This document shows, in pieces, positions 9,197 to 17,842 of a DNA stretch of 64,000 nucleotides. Position numbers and translations under genes: made by a program. The notes beneath the pieces were generated by a model. It searched no databases, was not told the DNA's origin, and worked only from the letters and a program-made list of their open reading frames with translations. Location of the stretch: NCBI GenBank assembly GCA_031553005.1, contig JAVBMA010000001.1, positions 40,530 to 104,529 on the forward strand. Reading direction: 5' to 3'. Every line of letters begins with the position of its first letter. The first letter of the stretch is position 1. Source of the DNA: RGIG9379 sp031553005 (lineage in GTDB: Bacteria > Bacteroidota > Bacteroidia > Bacteroidales > Paludibacteraceae).

Positions 9197-10389
9197 CTTT
9201 TTATCAAGTTGTAAATATGCAGAAGTCTATTTTTCAATAAATATTTTGTGTAAAATTTCAACCTCTTTGTAATAGTTTCTTGCGATGAGTATTTAGACTT
9301 AAACTGCCCGTAATCTTCAAATGCTAAACTGTAAGCTAGTTCACGTTCGGGCGAATATATTGATGCTTGCTGCAAATTTCCATTTGTTGCTTGTGCACTT
9401 TTTATATCCGATTCTATCTGCACTATGTCGTTTACACAATTTTGCCAAAAACGCAGCCCTTTTTCGGTATTGATTAATATAAGAGAAACCCCCTCACTTA
9501 TATTCGGGAATTCAGGGTGAATTTTTTCAATGCCCCAATAGTCTGCTAATGAAATATCCCCCACTCTTTGTTGGCGGGCAAATGAACAGTTGTAGCATAC
9601 ATGTTGAAACAAATGTCCGTTTAAAAAAGCATTAAAATAAGCTTTCATATTCAAATCATAGGGCAAATATTTATTTTTACCGTTTCTTTCCACAGAAGAA
9701 GATGAAGAACATGACCAACCGTTGGTAGTTTTATCGCGGAAAGAATATGCTGTAATTTTTCCTTTTTTTTCTTTTTCTATTTGCGAAACAACAACGGAAA
9801 ATATTTTTTGCGATGGAGTACCGTGGCACACAAAGTCAGAAGTAATCAATTTATCATACTCCTTCCGCAAAAAAAGTTTAAGTCCGGCTATTTGACAGGG
9901 TGTACCTGTATAATAAACATATTTCCCTTGTTTTAAATCTTGCTTTGCTTGTGTAAAAGTACCTTTTGTATCCGATTGGAGATATTTGGAACCTCGCAAT
10001 GCCGGTAATTCCTCAGTACTTGATATTCTTCTATGCGACAAAATCATTTCACTATCAAATGTTGCCCCATATACAACACCTCCTTCTTGCAAAACCTTCC
10101 GGGCAATTACGGAAAATATCCCCCCCGAAGAACTTTTTTTTAATACTTTTTTATCAAGATTTTGAGCGGCATATACTTTTGATTCGCCATTCAATACCAA
10201 ACCAGCATTAGCGATAGGACAAACTTTTTCACACAAACCACAATTGATGCACAAGGATTCATTGAGCAAAGGATAAATGAATCCTTCCTCGTCTTGCCGC
10301 ATCATAATTGCTCGCTGCGCACAAACCTGTTCACAAGCACGGCAACCGCAACATTGGGTTTTATCGTTATTTTGAATGACTTTGAGCAT
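9193..10389 (-). CDS. Fe-S protein, coenzyme F420 hydrogenase/dehydrogenase beta-subunit-like
   Basis: 398 residues. The N-terminal 60 residues hold two 4Fe-4S ferredoxin clusters (CCGCRACEQVC and CINCGLCEKVCPI). Then follow family signatures SSGGIFSVIA, RGSKYLQSD, YYTGTPCQIAGL, DFVCHGTPS and CYNCSFA, which define the F420-hydrogenase beta N- and C-terminal domains. Related proteins are flavin- and Fe-S-dependent reductases. Bacteroidota are not known to make F420, so another donor is likely. Tight coupling with a pyruvyl-transferase-family gene on one side and a GT2 on the other (start one base from its stop) indicates a redox step in polymer assembly. The substrate is unknown. Confidence 0.83.
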   Translation of the reverse strand: MLKVIQNNDKTQCCGCRACEQVCAQRAIMMRQDEEGFIYPLLNESLCINCGLCEKVCPIANAGLVLNGESKVYAAQNLDKKVLKKSSSGGIFSVIARKVLQEGGVVYGATFDSEMILSHRRISSTEELPALRGSKYLQSDTKGTFTQAKQDLKQGKYVYYTGTPCQIAGLKLFLRKEYDKLITSDFVCHGTPSQKIFSVVVSQIEKEKKGKITAYSFRDKTTNGWSCSSSSSVERNGKNKYLPYDLNMKAYFNAFLNGHLFQHVCYNCSFARQQRVGDISLADYWGIEKIHPEFPNISEGVSLILINTEKGLRFWQNCVNDIVQIESDIKSAQATNGNLQQASIYSPERELAYSLAFEDYGQFKSKYSSQETITKRLKFYTKYLLKNRLLHIYNLIKR

Positions 10390-11373
10390 TTATTTTTTTA
10401 TAAGCGATTTAATGAATTGCTTAAATATTCCTTTATAATGCACAAAATCAAATGCCAATTTATAATTAATTTGAATCAACAAACCATATAAACTGTTGCG
10501 ATACGAAGAATGTTTTAATAATTCACATATCAGTGCCGGAATATTATTTTCCCGGTGAAGTGACCATAACTTTTTCCTGCCAAATTTTTGTCCTTTTAGA
10601 ATTAGATTATTCCCTATTTTTATAATTCTATCGTTCAATGGCATATAGGCAAAATTGTATTTATCCTTTGCCAACAAAAACAATCTGTTTATAATAAGAA
10701 AGGTATCAATTAAGTTTTTCTCCTTATATGAGTTGAGAATCGACCCTTCTCTTTCTTGCCTGTAAAAATAGGATGGAATATCAATATTTACAATTCTTTT
10801 ACAATCCAAACAAAAAGGGATGGTAAAGGGAACATCTTCATGCAAAAGACCTTCAATAAAACGATAATGATATTTATCAATAATTTGCTTGGAATACACT
10901 TTGCTGCAAGCATTCACATAAAAATGAGTATCCTGAAAAAATGCTTCTCCCGTAAAAACCTCTGTTGAATTTGTATATTTGAGTTTTATTTGAGTTTCAT
11001 CGTTATAATATTTTACGAGAGAAAAAGTTATCATATCCAAGTTTCCATTCGTAGAAATAGCTTTTTCTATATTCGTATATAGATCCATATCCACCCAGTC
11101 ATCGCCATCTATAAATGAAATATAATCGCCCGTAGCTATATCCATCCCTGCATTTCGAGCCGAAGATAATCCTCCATTCGGTTTGTCTATAACAATTACC
11201 CGTTTGTCTTTTTCCACCCAAGCACTGAGTTTTTCCAGGCTCGAATCTTTAGACCCGTCATTAACCAGAATAATTTCCAAATGCAGATAACTTTGCCCTA
11301 CAAGCGATTCTACACATTGGTCTATATATTGTTCTATATTATATACTGGTACTATTATGCTGAATTTTGTCAT
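10390..11373 (-). CDS. Glycosyltransferase family 2 protein
   Basis: 327 residues. GT-A domain: FSIIVPVYNIEQYIDQCVES, EIILVNDGSKDSS, KPNGGLSSARNAGMDIATGD, ISFIDGDDWVD with the metal-binding DGDD. The rest is a basic C-terminal region. Its start overlaps the end of the polymerase gene 11339-12631 by 35 bp, so expression is coupled. Acts on the cytoplasmic face on the lipid-linked oligosaccharide. Donor unknown. Confidence 0.88.
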   Translation of the reverse strand: MTKFSIIVPVYNIEQYIDQCVESLVGQSYLHLEIILVNDGSKDSSLEKLSAWVEKDKRVIVIDKPNGGLSSARNAGMDIATGDYISFIDGDDWVDMDLYTNIEKAISTNGNLDMITFSLVKYYNDETQIKLKYTNSTEVFTGEAFFQDTHFYVNACSKVYSKQIIDKYHYRFIEGLLHEDVPFTIPFCLDCKRIVNIDIPSYFYRQEREGSILNSYKEKNLIDTFLIINRLFLLAKDKYNFAYMPLNDRIIKIGNNLILKGQKFGRKKLWSLHRENNIPALICELLKHSSYRNSLYGLLIQINYKLAFDFVHYKGIFKQFIKSLIKK

Positions 11374-12631
11374 TTTTTACTTTTTTTCTGTCATTATATG
11401 TTTGGGCTACTTTTAATAGCACCACCACAAAAATAAGGTGGTACGCCTCGGTAATACCCGGAGCAGAAGTCATTGTTTTTGCTACAAGAAAAGACAATAC
11501 AATAAAAATACAAGGTGTCAGTTTATTTTTTATCAATACATATATCGGTTGCACAATCGTGATGCTAAAGGCTACCATACCCAATAGACCTTGATTCATC
11601 ATTTTTGAAAACCAAAGGCTTTCCGCGCCATAAATATCTTCCCTGTAATTTTCTATTACATAATTGGTAAATCCAATTCCATTGCCTGTCCAAAAAGATT
11701 TATGCCAAAAATATACGGCTGTATCAAGTTGCATAGTGCGCATATCGACATTGCTCCCGCCTACCGCTTCGGTATCAACAAAAGAAGTGATTATGGGCGC
11801 TAAAAAACTAATCAATACGGGCAAAGCTAAAATGAAAATAAAAATAAGAAAATAAGTCCATTTATATTTAAAAATGGAAGGACGTGCAAATGCCAGTAAC
11901 CCTACAGCAAAAGCAAGCATTACCGAGCGAGCTCCTGTAAACACAATACAAGCCGCTAATGCAAAAAGCAGGAATGGCAAAATCTGTTTGTATTGTACTA
12001 TATAGTCCTTATAATACATCCGGATATAAAGCAGTAACACAAAATTCATCCCGCAACACATCCCCATTGCACCATTATATGTAAGAAAAGACTGTATCCG
12101 CTTTATCCCAAAGCGAGCACGATCTGAATTGCCCACCTTGGTAAAAATATCACTATTCTGCATCCATTCTATTATTGGATTACTTCCTATTGACACTTCT
12201 ATAAATCCATATATGGTAAGCAATAAAAGAAAAACAATTAACGACTTTAGGAAAAATGAAACCATCCGTGGCGACGATAGAGAGTACCAAAGTATAAATG
12301 GGAAGCAAAAGAGAGAGAGAAAAATTGCTATAGTCATCGGCCAAGCCGATATTGGGGCAAAATAGTTGGTTAAAAATAATGATATTCCAGACACCGCTGC
12401 ACATAACCACAAGGGGTATTTATTTGCTTTGATTTCTGATTTTTTCATCTTAAACGGAAATATCAAAATACTAATAACAGAAAGAATTTGAAAAAGATTA
12501 AACGGCATAACCGTCGGCATACTCATCATAGAGAGCACCAAACTCCATACGACTATTACTATAACCGTAGTTTTATAGCTACGAATCAAGTTCAAAGAAA
12601 AAAATGCTATGACAATTAAATTTACTATCAT
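11339..12631 (-). CDS. O-antigen ligase/polymerase-like membrane protein (Wzy candidate)
   Basis: 430 residues with roughly ten to twelve hydrophobic segments and a long periplasmic loop between about residues 290 and 345 (DTEAVGGSNVDMRTMQLDTA, then WTGNGIGFTNYV), which is typical of Wzy/WaaL proteins. It is the only polymerase candidate in the locus. A Wzy would join flipped repeat units on the periplasmic side. Sequence conservation in this family is low, so the call rests on topology, the loop and the position beside wzx, wza and wzc. Confidence 0.75.
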   Translation of the reverse strand: MIVNLIVIAFFSLNLIRSYKTTVIVIVVWSLVLSMMSMPTVMPFNLFQILSVISILIFPFKMKKSEIKANKYPLWLCAAVSGISLFLTNYFAPISAWPMTIAIFLSLFCFPFILWYSLSSPRMVSFFLKSLIVFLLLLTIYGFIEVSIGSNPIIEWMQNSDIFTKVGNSDRARFGIKRIQSFLTYNGAMGMCCGMNFVLLLYIRMYYKDYIVQYKQILPFLLFALAACIVFTGARSVMLAFAVGLLAFARPSIFKYKWTYFLIFIFILALPVLISFLAPIITSFVDTEAVGGSNVDMRTMQLDTAVYFWHKSFWTGNGIGFTNYVIENYREDIYGAESLWFSKMMNQGLLGMVAFSITIVQPIYVLIKNKLTPCIFIVLSFLVAKTMTSAPGITEAYHLIFVVVLLKVAQTYNDRKKVKNDKIQHNSTSI

Positions 12632-12638
12632 ATAAAAA

Positions 12639-13742
12639 TTATGACTCTAACATATTTTTCAGGCAGGAAAGCGAACCCATTCTAATCTCTTGCAATTTTT
12701 TCTGCTCTTTTTCCTTGTCGTAACCGGGGTTGAGTAATGTAAAATCTGTATTTACAGGCACAATACAATTGTCTATTCCTAGAGCATTAAGTAAAGTGCT
12801 CTGCCGGTCGTCATCGCTGCTTTTGCTCTTGACTACCGAATAGAGTGGTATGCCAAAATTGGCAGCAAAGGCAGTTCCGTGAAATGATGAAGTGATTACA
12901 TAAGAGGCATTTTCAAATAAATACAAGTAATCATAGGGACTTGCATCAGCAACTATTGTAACTTTATTAAAATCCTTTGGCAGCACCGAAAACGAAATGA
13001 TTTCCAATTGAGTTTCTGTTTGCACATAGTGCAATAAATCATAAATATATGGACGGGGATCAAAGGCGTAACCCAAAAAATAAAACAATATATATTGCCG
13101 GTTTGCAAAATTATTTTTCTTTTTTGATGCAAGTGTCTTCCACTCTTCTGCATTAAGCAAGAGCGTAGGATCTAAGGTTACCGGAACTTTTTTGCCCAGC
13201 AATTCTTCTATCAGTTGCGATCCTCCTTTTTCGCGTGTGGAAATATGAGCGTATCGGGATAACAGTTCTTTGTATATTTCTTTTACACTATCATCTAGTT
13301 CTTTGCAGGCAAAACTCGATGAAAAAGCAATTCTTTTTGCGCCTAACGGTGTAAAACCGAGTAAAAACGCAGCATCACCTTTCATAAAACGAGGATTCCA
13401 CACTTGGTCGCTACCGGTGATATATATATCATATACCGGTGGCTTTTCGAATATCGCTGCGTGGTTTTTATAATTTGCCGATAAACTAAACTCCTCGCTC
13501 CAAAATTCCTTTAGTTTTCTACGTCTACGGTACCAAGCATAATTTCTGATTAAGATACGGAGATATGAAAAGAGACTTCTCTTTGGAGTGCCCCTTTCAA
13601 ATTGATAGTCGTTAGGGTAAATATAGTCTATCAATTCGCAATCATAACCCATCTCCTGTATTACTTTTAGTGTCGCATATGCCTGCAATACCGAACCATA
13701 GTTCAACACCTTATGCATTGTTATAACACCGATTTTTTTCAT
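12639..13742 (-). CDS. Polysaccharide pyruvyl transferase family protein (second of three)
   Basis: 367 residues. It contains IYITGSDQVWNPRF, AFSSSFACKEL, HISTREKGGSQ, VTLDPTLLL and TSSFHGTAFAANFGIP, all PF04230 hallmarks. The gene starts one base from the stop of the MenD-like gene 13743-15506, and the same pairing (MenD-like gene beside pyruvyl-transferase-family gene) occurs again in this operon. This suggests that the product of the thiamine enzyme and the transferase are functionally linked, for example through a keto-acid-derived decoration. That link is inference. Confidence 0.84.
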   Translation of the reverse strand: MKKIGVITMHKVLNYGSVLQAYATLKVIQEMGYDCELIDYIYPNDYQFERGTPKRSLFSYLRILIRNYAWYRRRRKLKEFWSEEFSLSANYKNHAAIFEKPPVYDIYITGSDQVWNPRFMKGDAAFLLGFTPLGAKRIAFSSSFACKELDDSVKEIYKELLSRYAHISTREKGGSQLIEELLGKKVPVTLDPTLLLNAEEWKTLASKKKNNFANRQYILFYFLGYAFDPRPYIYDLLHYVQTETQLEIISFSVLPKDFNKVTIVADASPYDYLYLFENASYVITSSFHGTAFAANFGIPLYSVVKSKSSDDDRQSTLLNALGIDNCIVPVNTDFTLLNPGYDKEKEQKKLQEIRMGSLSCLKNMLES

Positions 13743-15506
13743 TTATTTAATCACGCTTTTTATCGTTTTTTTCACTGAATCCGGTAAGTTTTCTTTTACA
13801 AAATTTTTCAGCGAAGTTTTGATTTTTGAAGAAAAAGGAGTAGCTGAGGCAAAAATCAATTCCAATGATTTTTTATCCTCTTCCGAATCAACAAACACTT
13901 CAAATACTTTCGATTTACCATCATCTTCTACAAAATGAGCCAATAATTTAGAGAATTCCTCTTTATTGCTCGCTGTGAGGTATTCGTAGTTGTAGGATTC
14001 TACCCAACCTTTTGCTCTAAAGTTATGTCCACCAGCAGCAATGTTTTTCTCCACATCTTCAATAAAATTTGAATAACGAAGATTTTGGCGAAATTCGCCC
14101 CCACCATTATTATTCACAATAATAATTCTGATATTGGTTTTCTTTTGCAACTCTTTGATAGAAATTGAATTCATATCATAGAGAAACGCCAAATCACCCA
14201 CCATCAAGAAACTCAGTTTGTCAGACACTGATGCTTGTCCCAAAAAAGTAGAGACACACCCATCTATGCCATACGCCGCTGTATTGCCGTGCGCAACCAC
14301 TCCGGCGGGTATTTTAAAATGATTCATCCAACGAATGGAATTATTAATTGCTAAATGCAAATTTGCCTCTTTCGGCAAGGCAGCCGAAAATTGTTGCGCA
14401 ATCCAAGCATACGAAAACGAATAATCCGGATAAACTGCAAATGCTGCGTTTCGACACATTTCTATATACCTTTTATCCGGTTCTGCAATTTCTTTTATAG
14501 AGGCAAAAGCAGAACAAAATTCTTCGGTAGAGTTTTCATAAATATCGGTAAGCGAGTTATAGGTATCGCGCAGTGCTCCATCAGGATTTACTCTGATGTG
14601 GCAGAACGTGCCTTGTATCTTACGAGGAATAAAACTCAAGCGATTGATGCCCACAATTTCACCAAAAGTAATCATTACATCAGGCATATAAGCGCCAAGT
14701 TCGTCTTCTGACATCGCTGTCATTGCATACCACGGATATATTGCATCTTCGATATTAAGATTTGAAAAATGCTCCACCCATATTGCTGCGCCATATCGCT
14801 CGGCAAATAATTTTATTGCAACAATGGTTTTGTCGTTTTTAGGAATATCAGCACCAAAAAGCATTGCAATTCGTTTGCCAGCAAAATTATTTGCCAAAAT
14901 ATTTAATTCATTTCGTTTGAGAACATTTACATCATATCGTGATATCTTACGAATATCAGGCAGTTCTTTCACAGGAAAAGCCGATGTGTAATTAGTTTGA
15001 AAATTAATATGTACCGGTCCTTTTCCATGATGGTCGAGTTCAAGCAAAGCCTCGTTTACAAGCCGTGCTGTATAATCGTAATCCGCCTTGTCTTTTATTT
15101 GTGGCAGGGTACAAGAATATTTTACTGCATCTCGTGGATATTGATTTTCTTGCCACAAACTTTGCTCGTGAAGTTGTCCAGCCACCTCGCGTGGACAATC
15201 ACCAGTTAAAGCAATGATCGGGATTTTTTTATTATATGCTTCAGTAAGTCCAGGGGTATAGTTGCGCGTTGCCTGCCCTGTCGTACAGGTTATAACACAA
15301 GGCTCACCTGTTTCTAATGCTATACCGACGGCGAAATATGCTGCCGAACGTTCATCTACAACATTGTGTGTTATGAAAAACGGGTCTTTTTCTACCGAAT
15401 GTATAAATGGAATTGCTCTCGTTCCTGGAGATGTAACAATATGGCGAATGTTAAATTTTTTCAATAATGAAATTACTATTTGTATGGATTCTAAACTGGT
15501 GTACAT
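13743..15506 (-). CDS. Thiamine-diphosphate-dependent enzyme, MenD-like (first paralogue)
   Basis: 587 residues with the three-domain ThDP decarboxylase layout. The activating Glu is in DERSAAYFAVG (Glu52); the ThDP/Mg motif begins at about residue 437 (GDLAFLYDMNS, 16 residues, then VNNNGGGEF); AAYGIDGCVSTF matches MenD. Residues that bind isochorismate in MenD are not all kept: Arg30 of SPGTR is present, but the DRPPE arginine is cysteine here (TGDCPRE) and the SxxxR helix motif is changed to NSIRWMNHF. A menaquinone role is therefore unlikely. The last 25 residues form a Lys-rich amphipathic tail absent from MenD that may attach it to the membrane. In a capsule operon it could extend a keto or unsaturated sugar with a keto-acid-derived unit, as YerE does for yersiniose. 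The substrate is unknown. Confidence 0.8.
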   Translation of the reverse strand: MYTSLESIQIVISLLKKFNIRHIVTSPGTRAIPFIHSVEKDPFFITHNVVDERSAAYFAVGIALETGEPCVITCTTGQATRNYTPGLTEAYNKKIPIIALTGDCPREVAGQLHEQSLWQENQYPRDAVKYSCTLPQIKDKADYDYTARLVNEALLELDHHGKGPVHINFQTNYTSAFPVKELPDIRKISRYDVNVLKRNELNILANNFAGKRIAMLFGADIPKNDKTIVAIKLFAERYGAAIWVEHFSNLNIEDAIYPWYAMTAMSEDELGAYMPDVMITFGEIVGINRLSFIPRKIQGTFCHIRVNPDGALRDTYNSLTDIYENSTEEFCSAFASIKEIAEPDKRYIEMCRNAAFAVYPDYSFSYAWIAQQFSAALPKEANLHLAINNSIRWMNHFKIPAGVVAHGNTAAYGIDGCVSTFLGQASVSDKLSFLMVGDLAFLYDMNSISIKELQKKTNIRIIIVNNNGGGEFRQNLRYSNFIEDVEKNIAAGGHNFRAKGWVESYNYEYLTASNKEEFSKLLAHFVEDDGKSKVFEVFVDSEEDKKSLELIFASATPFSSKIKTSLKNFVKENLPDSVKKTIKSVIK

Positions 15507-15552
15507 TCTTTTAAATTGCTTAAATAATTAACAGTTGCTCATTTTGTTTTTC

Positions 15553-16716
15553 TTAATCCTCTATCGCTGCAAGCAAAAACTTCCTCGATTTTTCTTGTTT
15601 TTCTACTATTTTGTGATTCAATATTAAGCGATCAATTTGACAGCTCATTAATTCATCGCTCGATTGCACAAAGCTATTATTAAGTAAATGTTCTGATAAA
15701 TTGAAATTGCTCAATAAATTTATAATTCTACTGCCTCGCTTATTTTCTTCAGATATGTAGGCAAAAAAGTTTTTTGATAACATAATAGAAAAAACAGTAG
15801 CATGAAATGAATTAGAAAAGACTATTTCTGCACTTTCTATCCAGCCTAGAAATTCTTCAATACCGGCATCAACAATATACTGGTAGCCACCGGAAAAACT
15901 TTTTTGTAGATATTGGTTCATTACAATCAATTCTAAGCCCAATTCATTAGCTATTTCTTCTGCATAATTACGCAATGCCGGCATTTCGCCCAAAGTAAAA
16001 CAAAAGATATATTTTTTGTCTGTTACAGGCTTCTTAGCAATAGATTGATAATCTGCAATATCCAGCAAAAAAGTAGGATCAAGTACTACTTTTATATCAT
16101 TCGGGGCAATGGGTTGCAAAAGGATTTTTCCTTCTTCTTCTCGCACCGATATGTGTGAATAAGATGCAAGCCACTGTTCGTATTTTGTTTTAACGCCATC
16201 GGTCAAAGATGTAACACCCACGCTTGGGGCATAAGATATTTTTTTACCCCCATTGTTCACAAACGAAAGGAAATATGGTTCCATCGACATATTACACAAC
16301 TCCGGATTCCACACTTGATCGCTACCGGTAATGTATACGTTATACATCGGTGGATTTTCATATAGTTCGTCAACGCTTCTATATCGCTTAGACAATCTGA
16401 CCTGAGCATTAAAAGCATTAAACTTTACATCCCGTTGTATTAATTCTTTATTAAATGGTGTTTCCGGTGTTTTTTTGAATATTGTGTTGATGATTTTTTT
16501 TATATTGATTTTCAAGCGTTGTGAGAAAGGCTTCTTATTGCTTATTAAGCATTTGTATTTTTCGCTCGCAACAAAATCATTTTCATGTGGACGTGCCAAA
16601 TCAATTATTTCACAATCGTAACCTTCATTTTGTAAGTATTTCCACAAAGCAAACGATTGTAAGCTCGCACCGTAGTTGGGCGAATTGTGTATAGTTATAA
16701 TGCCTATTTTTTTCAT
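15553..16716 (-). CDS. Polysaccharide pyruvyl transferase family protein (third of three)
   Basis: 387 residues. PF04230 features: VYITGSDQVWNPELCN, SYAPSVGVTSLTDG, HISVREEEGK, VVLDPTFLLD and FSNSFHATVFSIML. The canonical SSFHGT is FSNSFHAT here, the most divergent of the three copies. It lies 8 bp after the SDR gene and 46 bp before the first MenD-like gene. Three members in one operon imply either several modified sugars or that some copies have a different donor. Confidence 0.82.
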   Translation of the reverse strand: MKKIGIITIHNSPNYGASLQSFALWKYLQNEGYDCEIIDLARPHENDFVASEKYKCLISNKKPFSQRLKINIKKIINTIFKKTPETPFNKELIQRDVKFNAFNAQVRLSKRYRSVDELYENPPMYNVYITGSDQVWNPELCNMSMEPYFLSFVNNGGKKISYAPSVGVTSLTDGVKTKYEQWLASYSHISVREEEGKILLQPIAPNDIKVVLDPTFLLDIADYQSIAKKPVTDKKYIFCFTLGEMPALRNYAEEIANELGLELIVMNQYLQKSFSGGYQYIVDAGIEEFLGWIESAEIVFSNSFHATVFSIMLSKNFFAYISEENKRGSRIINLLSNFNLSEHLLNNSFVQSSDELMSCQIDRLILNHKIVEKQEKSRKFLLAAIED

Positions 16717-16723
16717 TTTTCAA

Positions 16724-17827
16724 TCAAAATTTAGAAGATAATTTTCGCCTAAATTTCAATATAGGAGGACAATACATAGCAAGTAAATATGTTATTTTAT
16801 CGGTAGTGCCAGGAATTTTCTTCAAAGACATTGTCTCATTTGCCATTTTATCTAACTTAGCCATTAGCTCGTAATTAATATTTTTAAATTGAATTTTTTG
16901 AAGAAATTCTTCCAGCGCATTTTTTATAAAATATTTAGATTCATAAAATTGCCCAATATCTACAAATTGAGCAATTTTTGAATTATCAAATCTTCTATCC
17001 CAAACTCGATCATATACAATAGTATATTTTTGATTTTCTGAGAATAAAATTGAGAATCTAGCAATTTCAACTAATAAAATCTTGGGCTTCTTTCCTAAAG
17101 AATTTTTTAATATTTCAATATATATATCCAGAACCTCTTGCCAAGTAATTGAAGAATTTGTTGTAATATGAAATGCGTCTCCGTATGCTTGAGAATTTCC
17201 AATGAGTGCAACAATTCCTTTCGCAACATCTAACCCATGAGTTAAAGTGGTGGTCACATGACAAATATCTATTGGAAGAATTATCGTTTTATTGTGCAAT
17301 GCTCGGTATAACCAGACTTCTTTATGCCAAACACCTAGATCTAATTTATTATTATCACAAGTGATATATGGACGAATGATAGTCCAATTCCTTTTTCCTG
17401 TTTTTTTTAAAATATCTTCTTGCCGCGCTTTTGTTAAAGCATATCCGTCTGTTTTTAAAAAATTAACATCTGTGGAAACCTCAAGTAATCTTGGTGAAGC
17501 TTCTGTTATCAGCCGTTCAGAATTGGCATACACTCGTGCAGAACTCAAAAAAACATATTGCTTCGTTCTATTTAGTAACATATCAACTCTTTCCTTGAAG
17601 GATTGAGTATTGTAATTCATAAAGTCAACAATTGCATCCCATTTATGTATTTGTAAACACTCGTGCAAAAAAACTAAATCTTTTGCATTTCCTTGTATAT
17701 AATGTAAATTTTCGTGTGATTTTATGCATCGGCGTGAGGTAACAAATACTTCGATGTCCTGTTCCTTCAGTAGTTGCAGCAAATAAGTGCCTATTACTCC
17801 GGTTCCACCTAATAGTAAAACTTTCAT
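16724..17827 (-). CDS. NAD-dependent epimerase/dehydratase (extended SDR)
   Basis: About 367 residues. Starts MKVLLLGGTGVIGTYLLQLL with the GGTGVIG NAD(P)-binding loop; a GTG three codons earlier (17836) is a possible alternative start. FLSSARVYA supplies the Ser/Tyr-neighbour strand and YALTK (Y and K) the catalytic pair. The substrate is probably a nucleotide sugar or a sugar intermediate; 4-reductase, epimerase and dehydratase are all possible. It sits between the two MenD-like/pyruvyl-transferase pairs, so it may reduce or epimerise a branched or keto-sugar made by the thiamine enzymes. This is inference from order. Confidence 0.8.
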   Translation of the reverse strand: MKVLLLGGTGVIGTYLLQLLKEQDIEVFVTSRRCIKSHENLHYIQGNAKDLVFLHECLQIHKWDAIVDFMNYNTQSFKERVDMLLNRTKQYVFLSSARVYANSERLITEASPRLLEVSTDVNFLKTDGYALTKARQEDILKKTGKRNWTIIRPYITCDNNKLDLGVWHKEVWLYRALHNKTIILPIDICHVTTTLTHGLDVAKGIVALIGNSQAYGDAFHITTNSSITWQEVLDIYIEILKNSLGKKPKILLVEIARFSILFSENQKYTIVYDRVWDRRFDNSKIAQFVDIGQFYESKYFIKNALEEFLQKIQFKNINYELMAKLDKMANETMSLKKIPGTTDKITYLLAMYCPPILKFRRKLSSKF

Positions 17828-17842
17828 TCTATTCACTATTGT

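Noticed and set aside
9193..10389. True F420-reducing hydrogenase subunit
   Set aside because: No hydrogenase partner genes, and Bacteroidota are not known to make F420; only the domain relationship is kept.
13743..15506. Annotation as menaquinone enzyme MenD
   Set aside because: ThDP motifs fit, but isochorismate-binding positions are not conserved and the gene is embedded in a capsule operon with a diverged paralogue.
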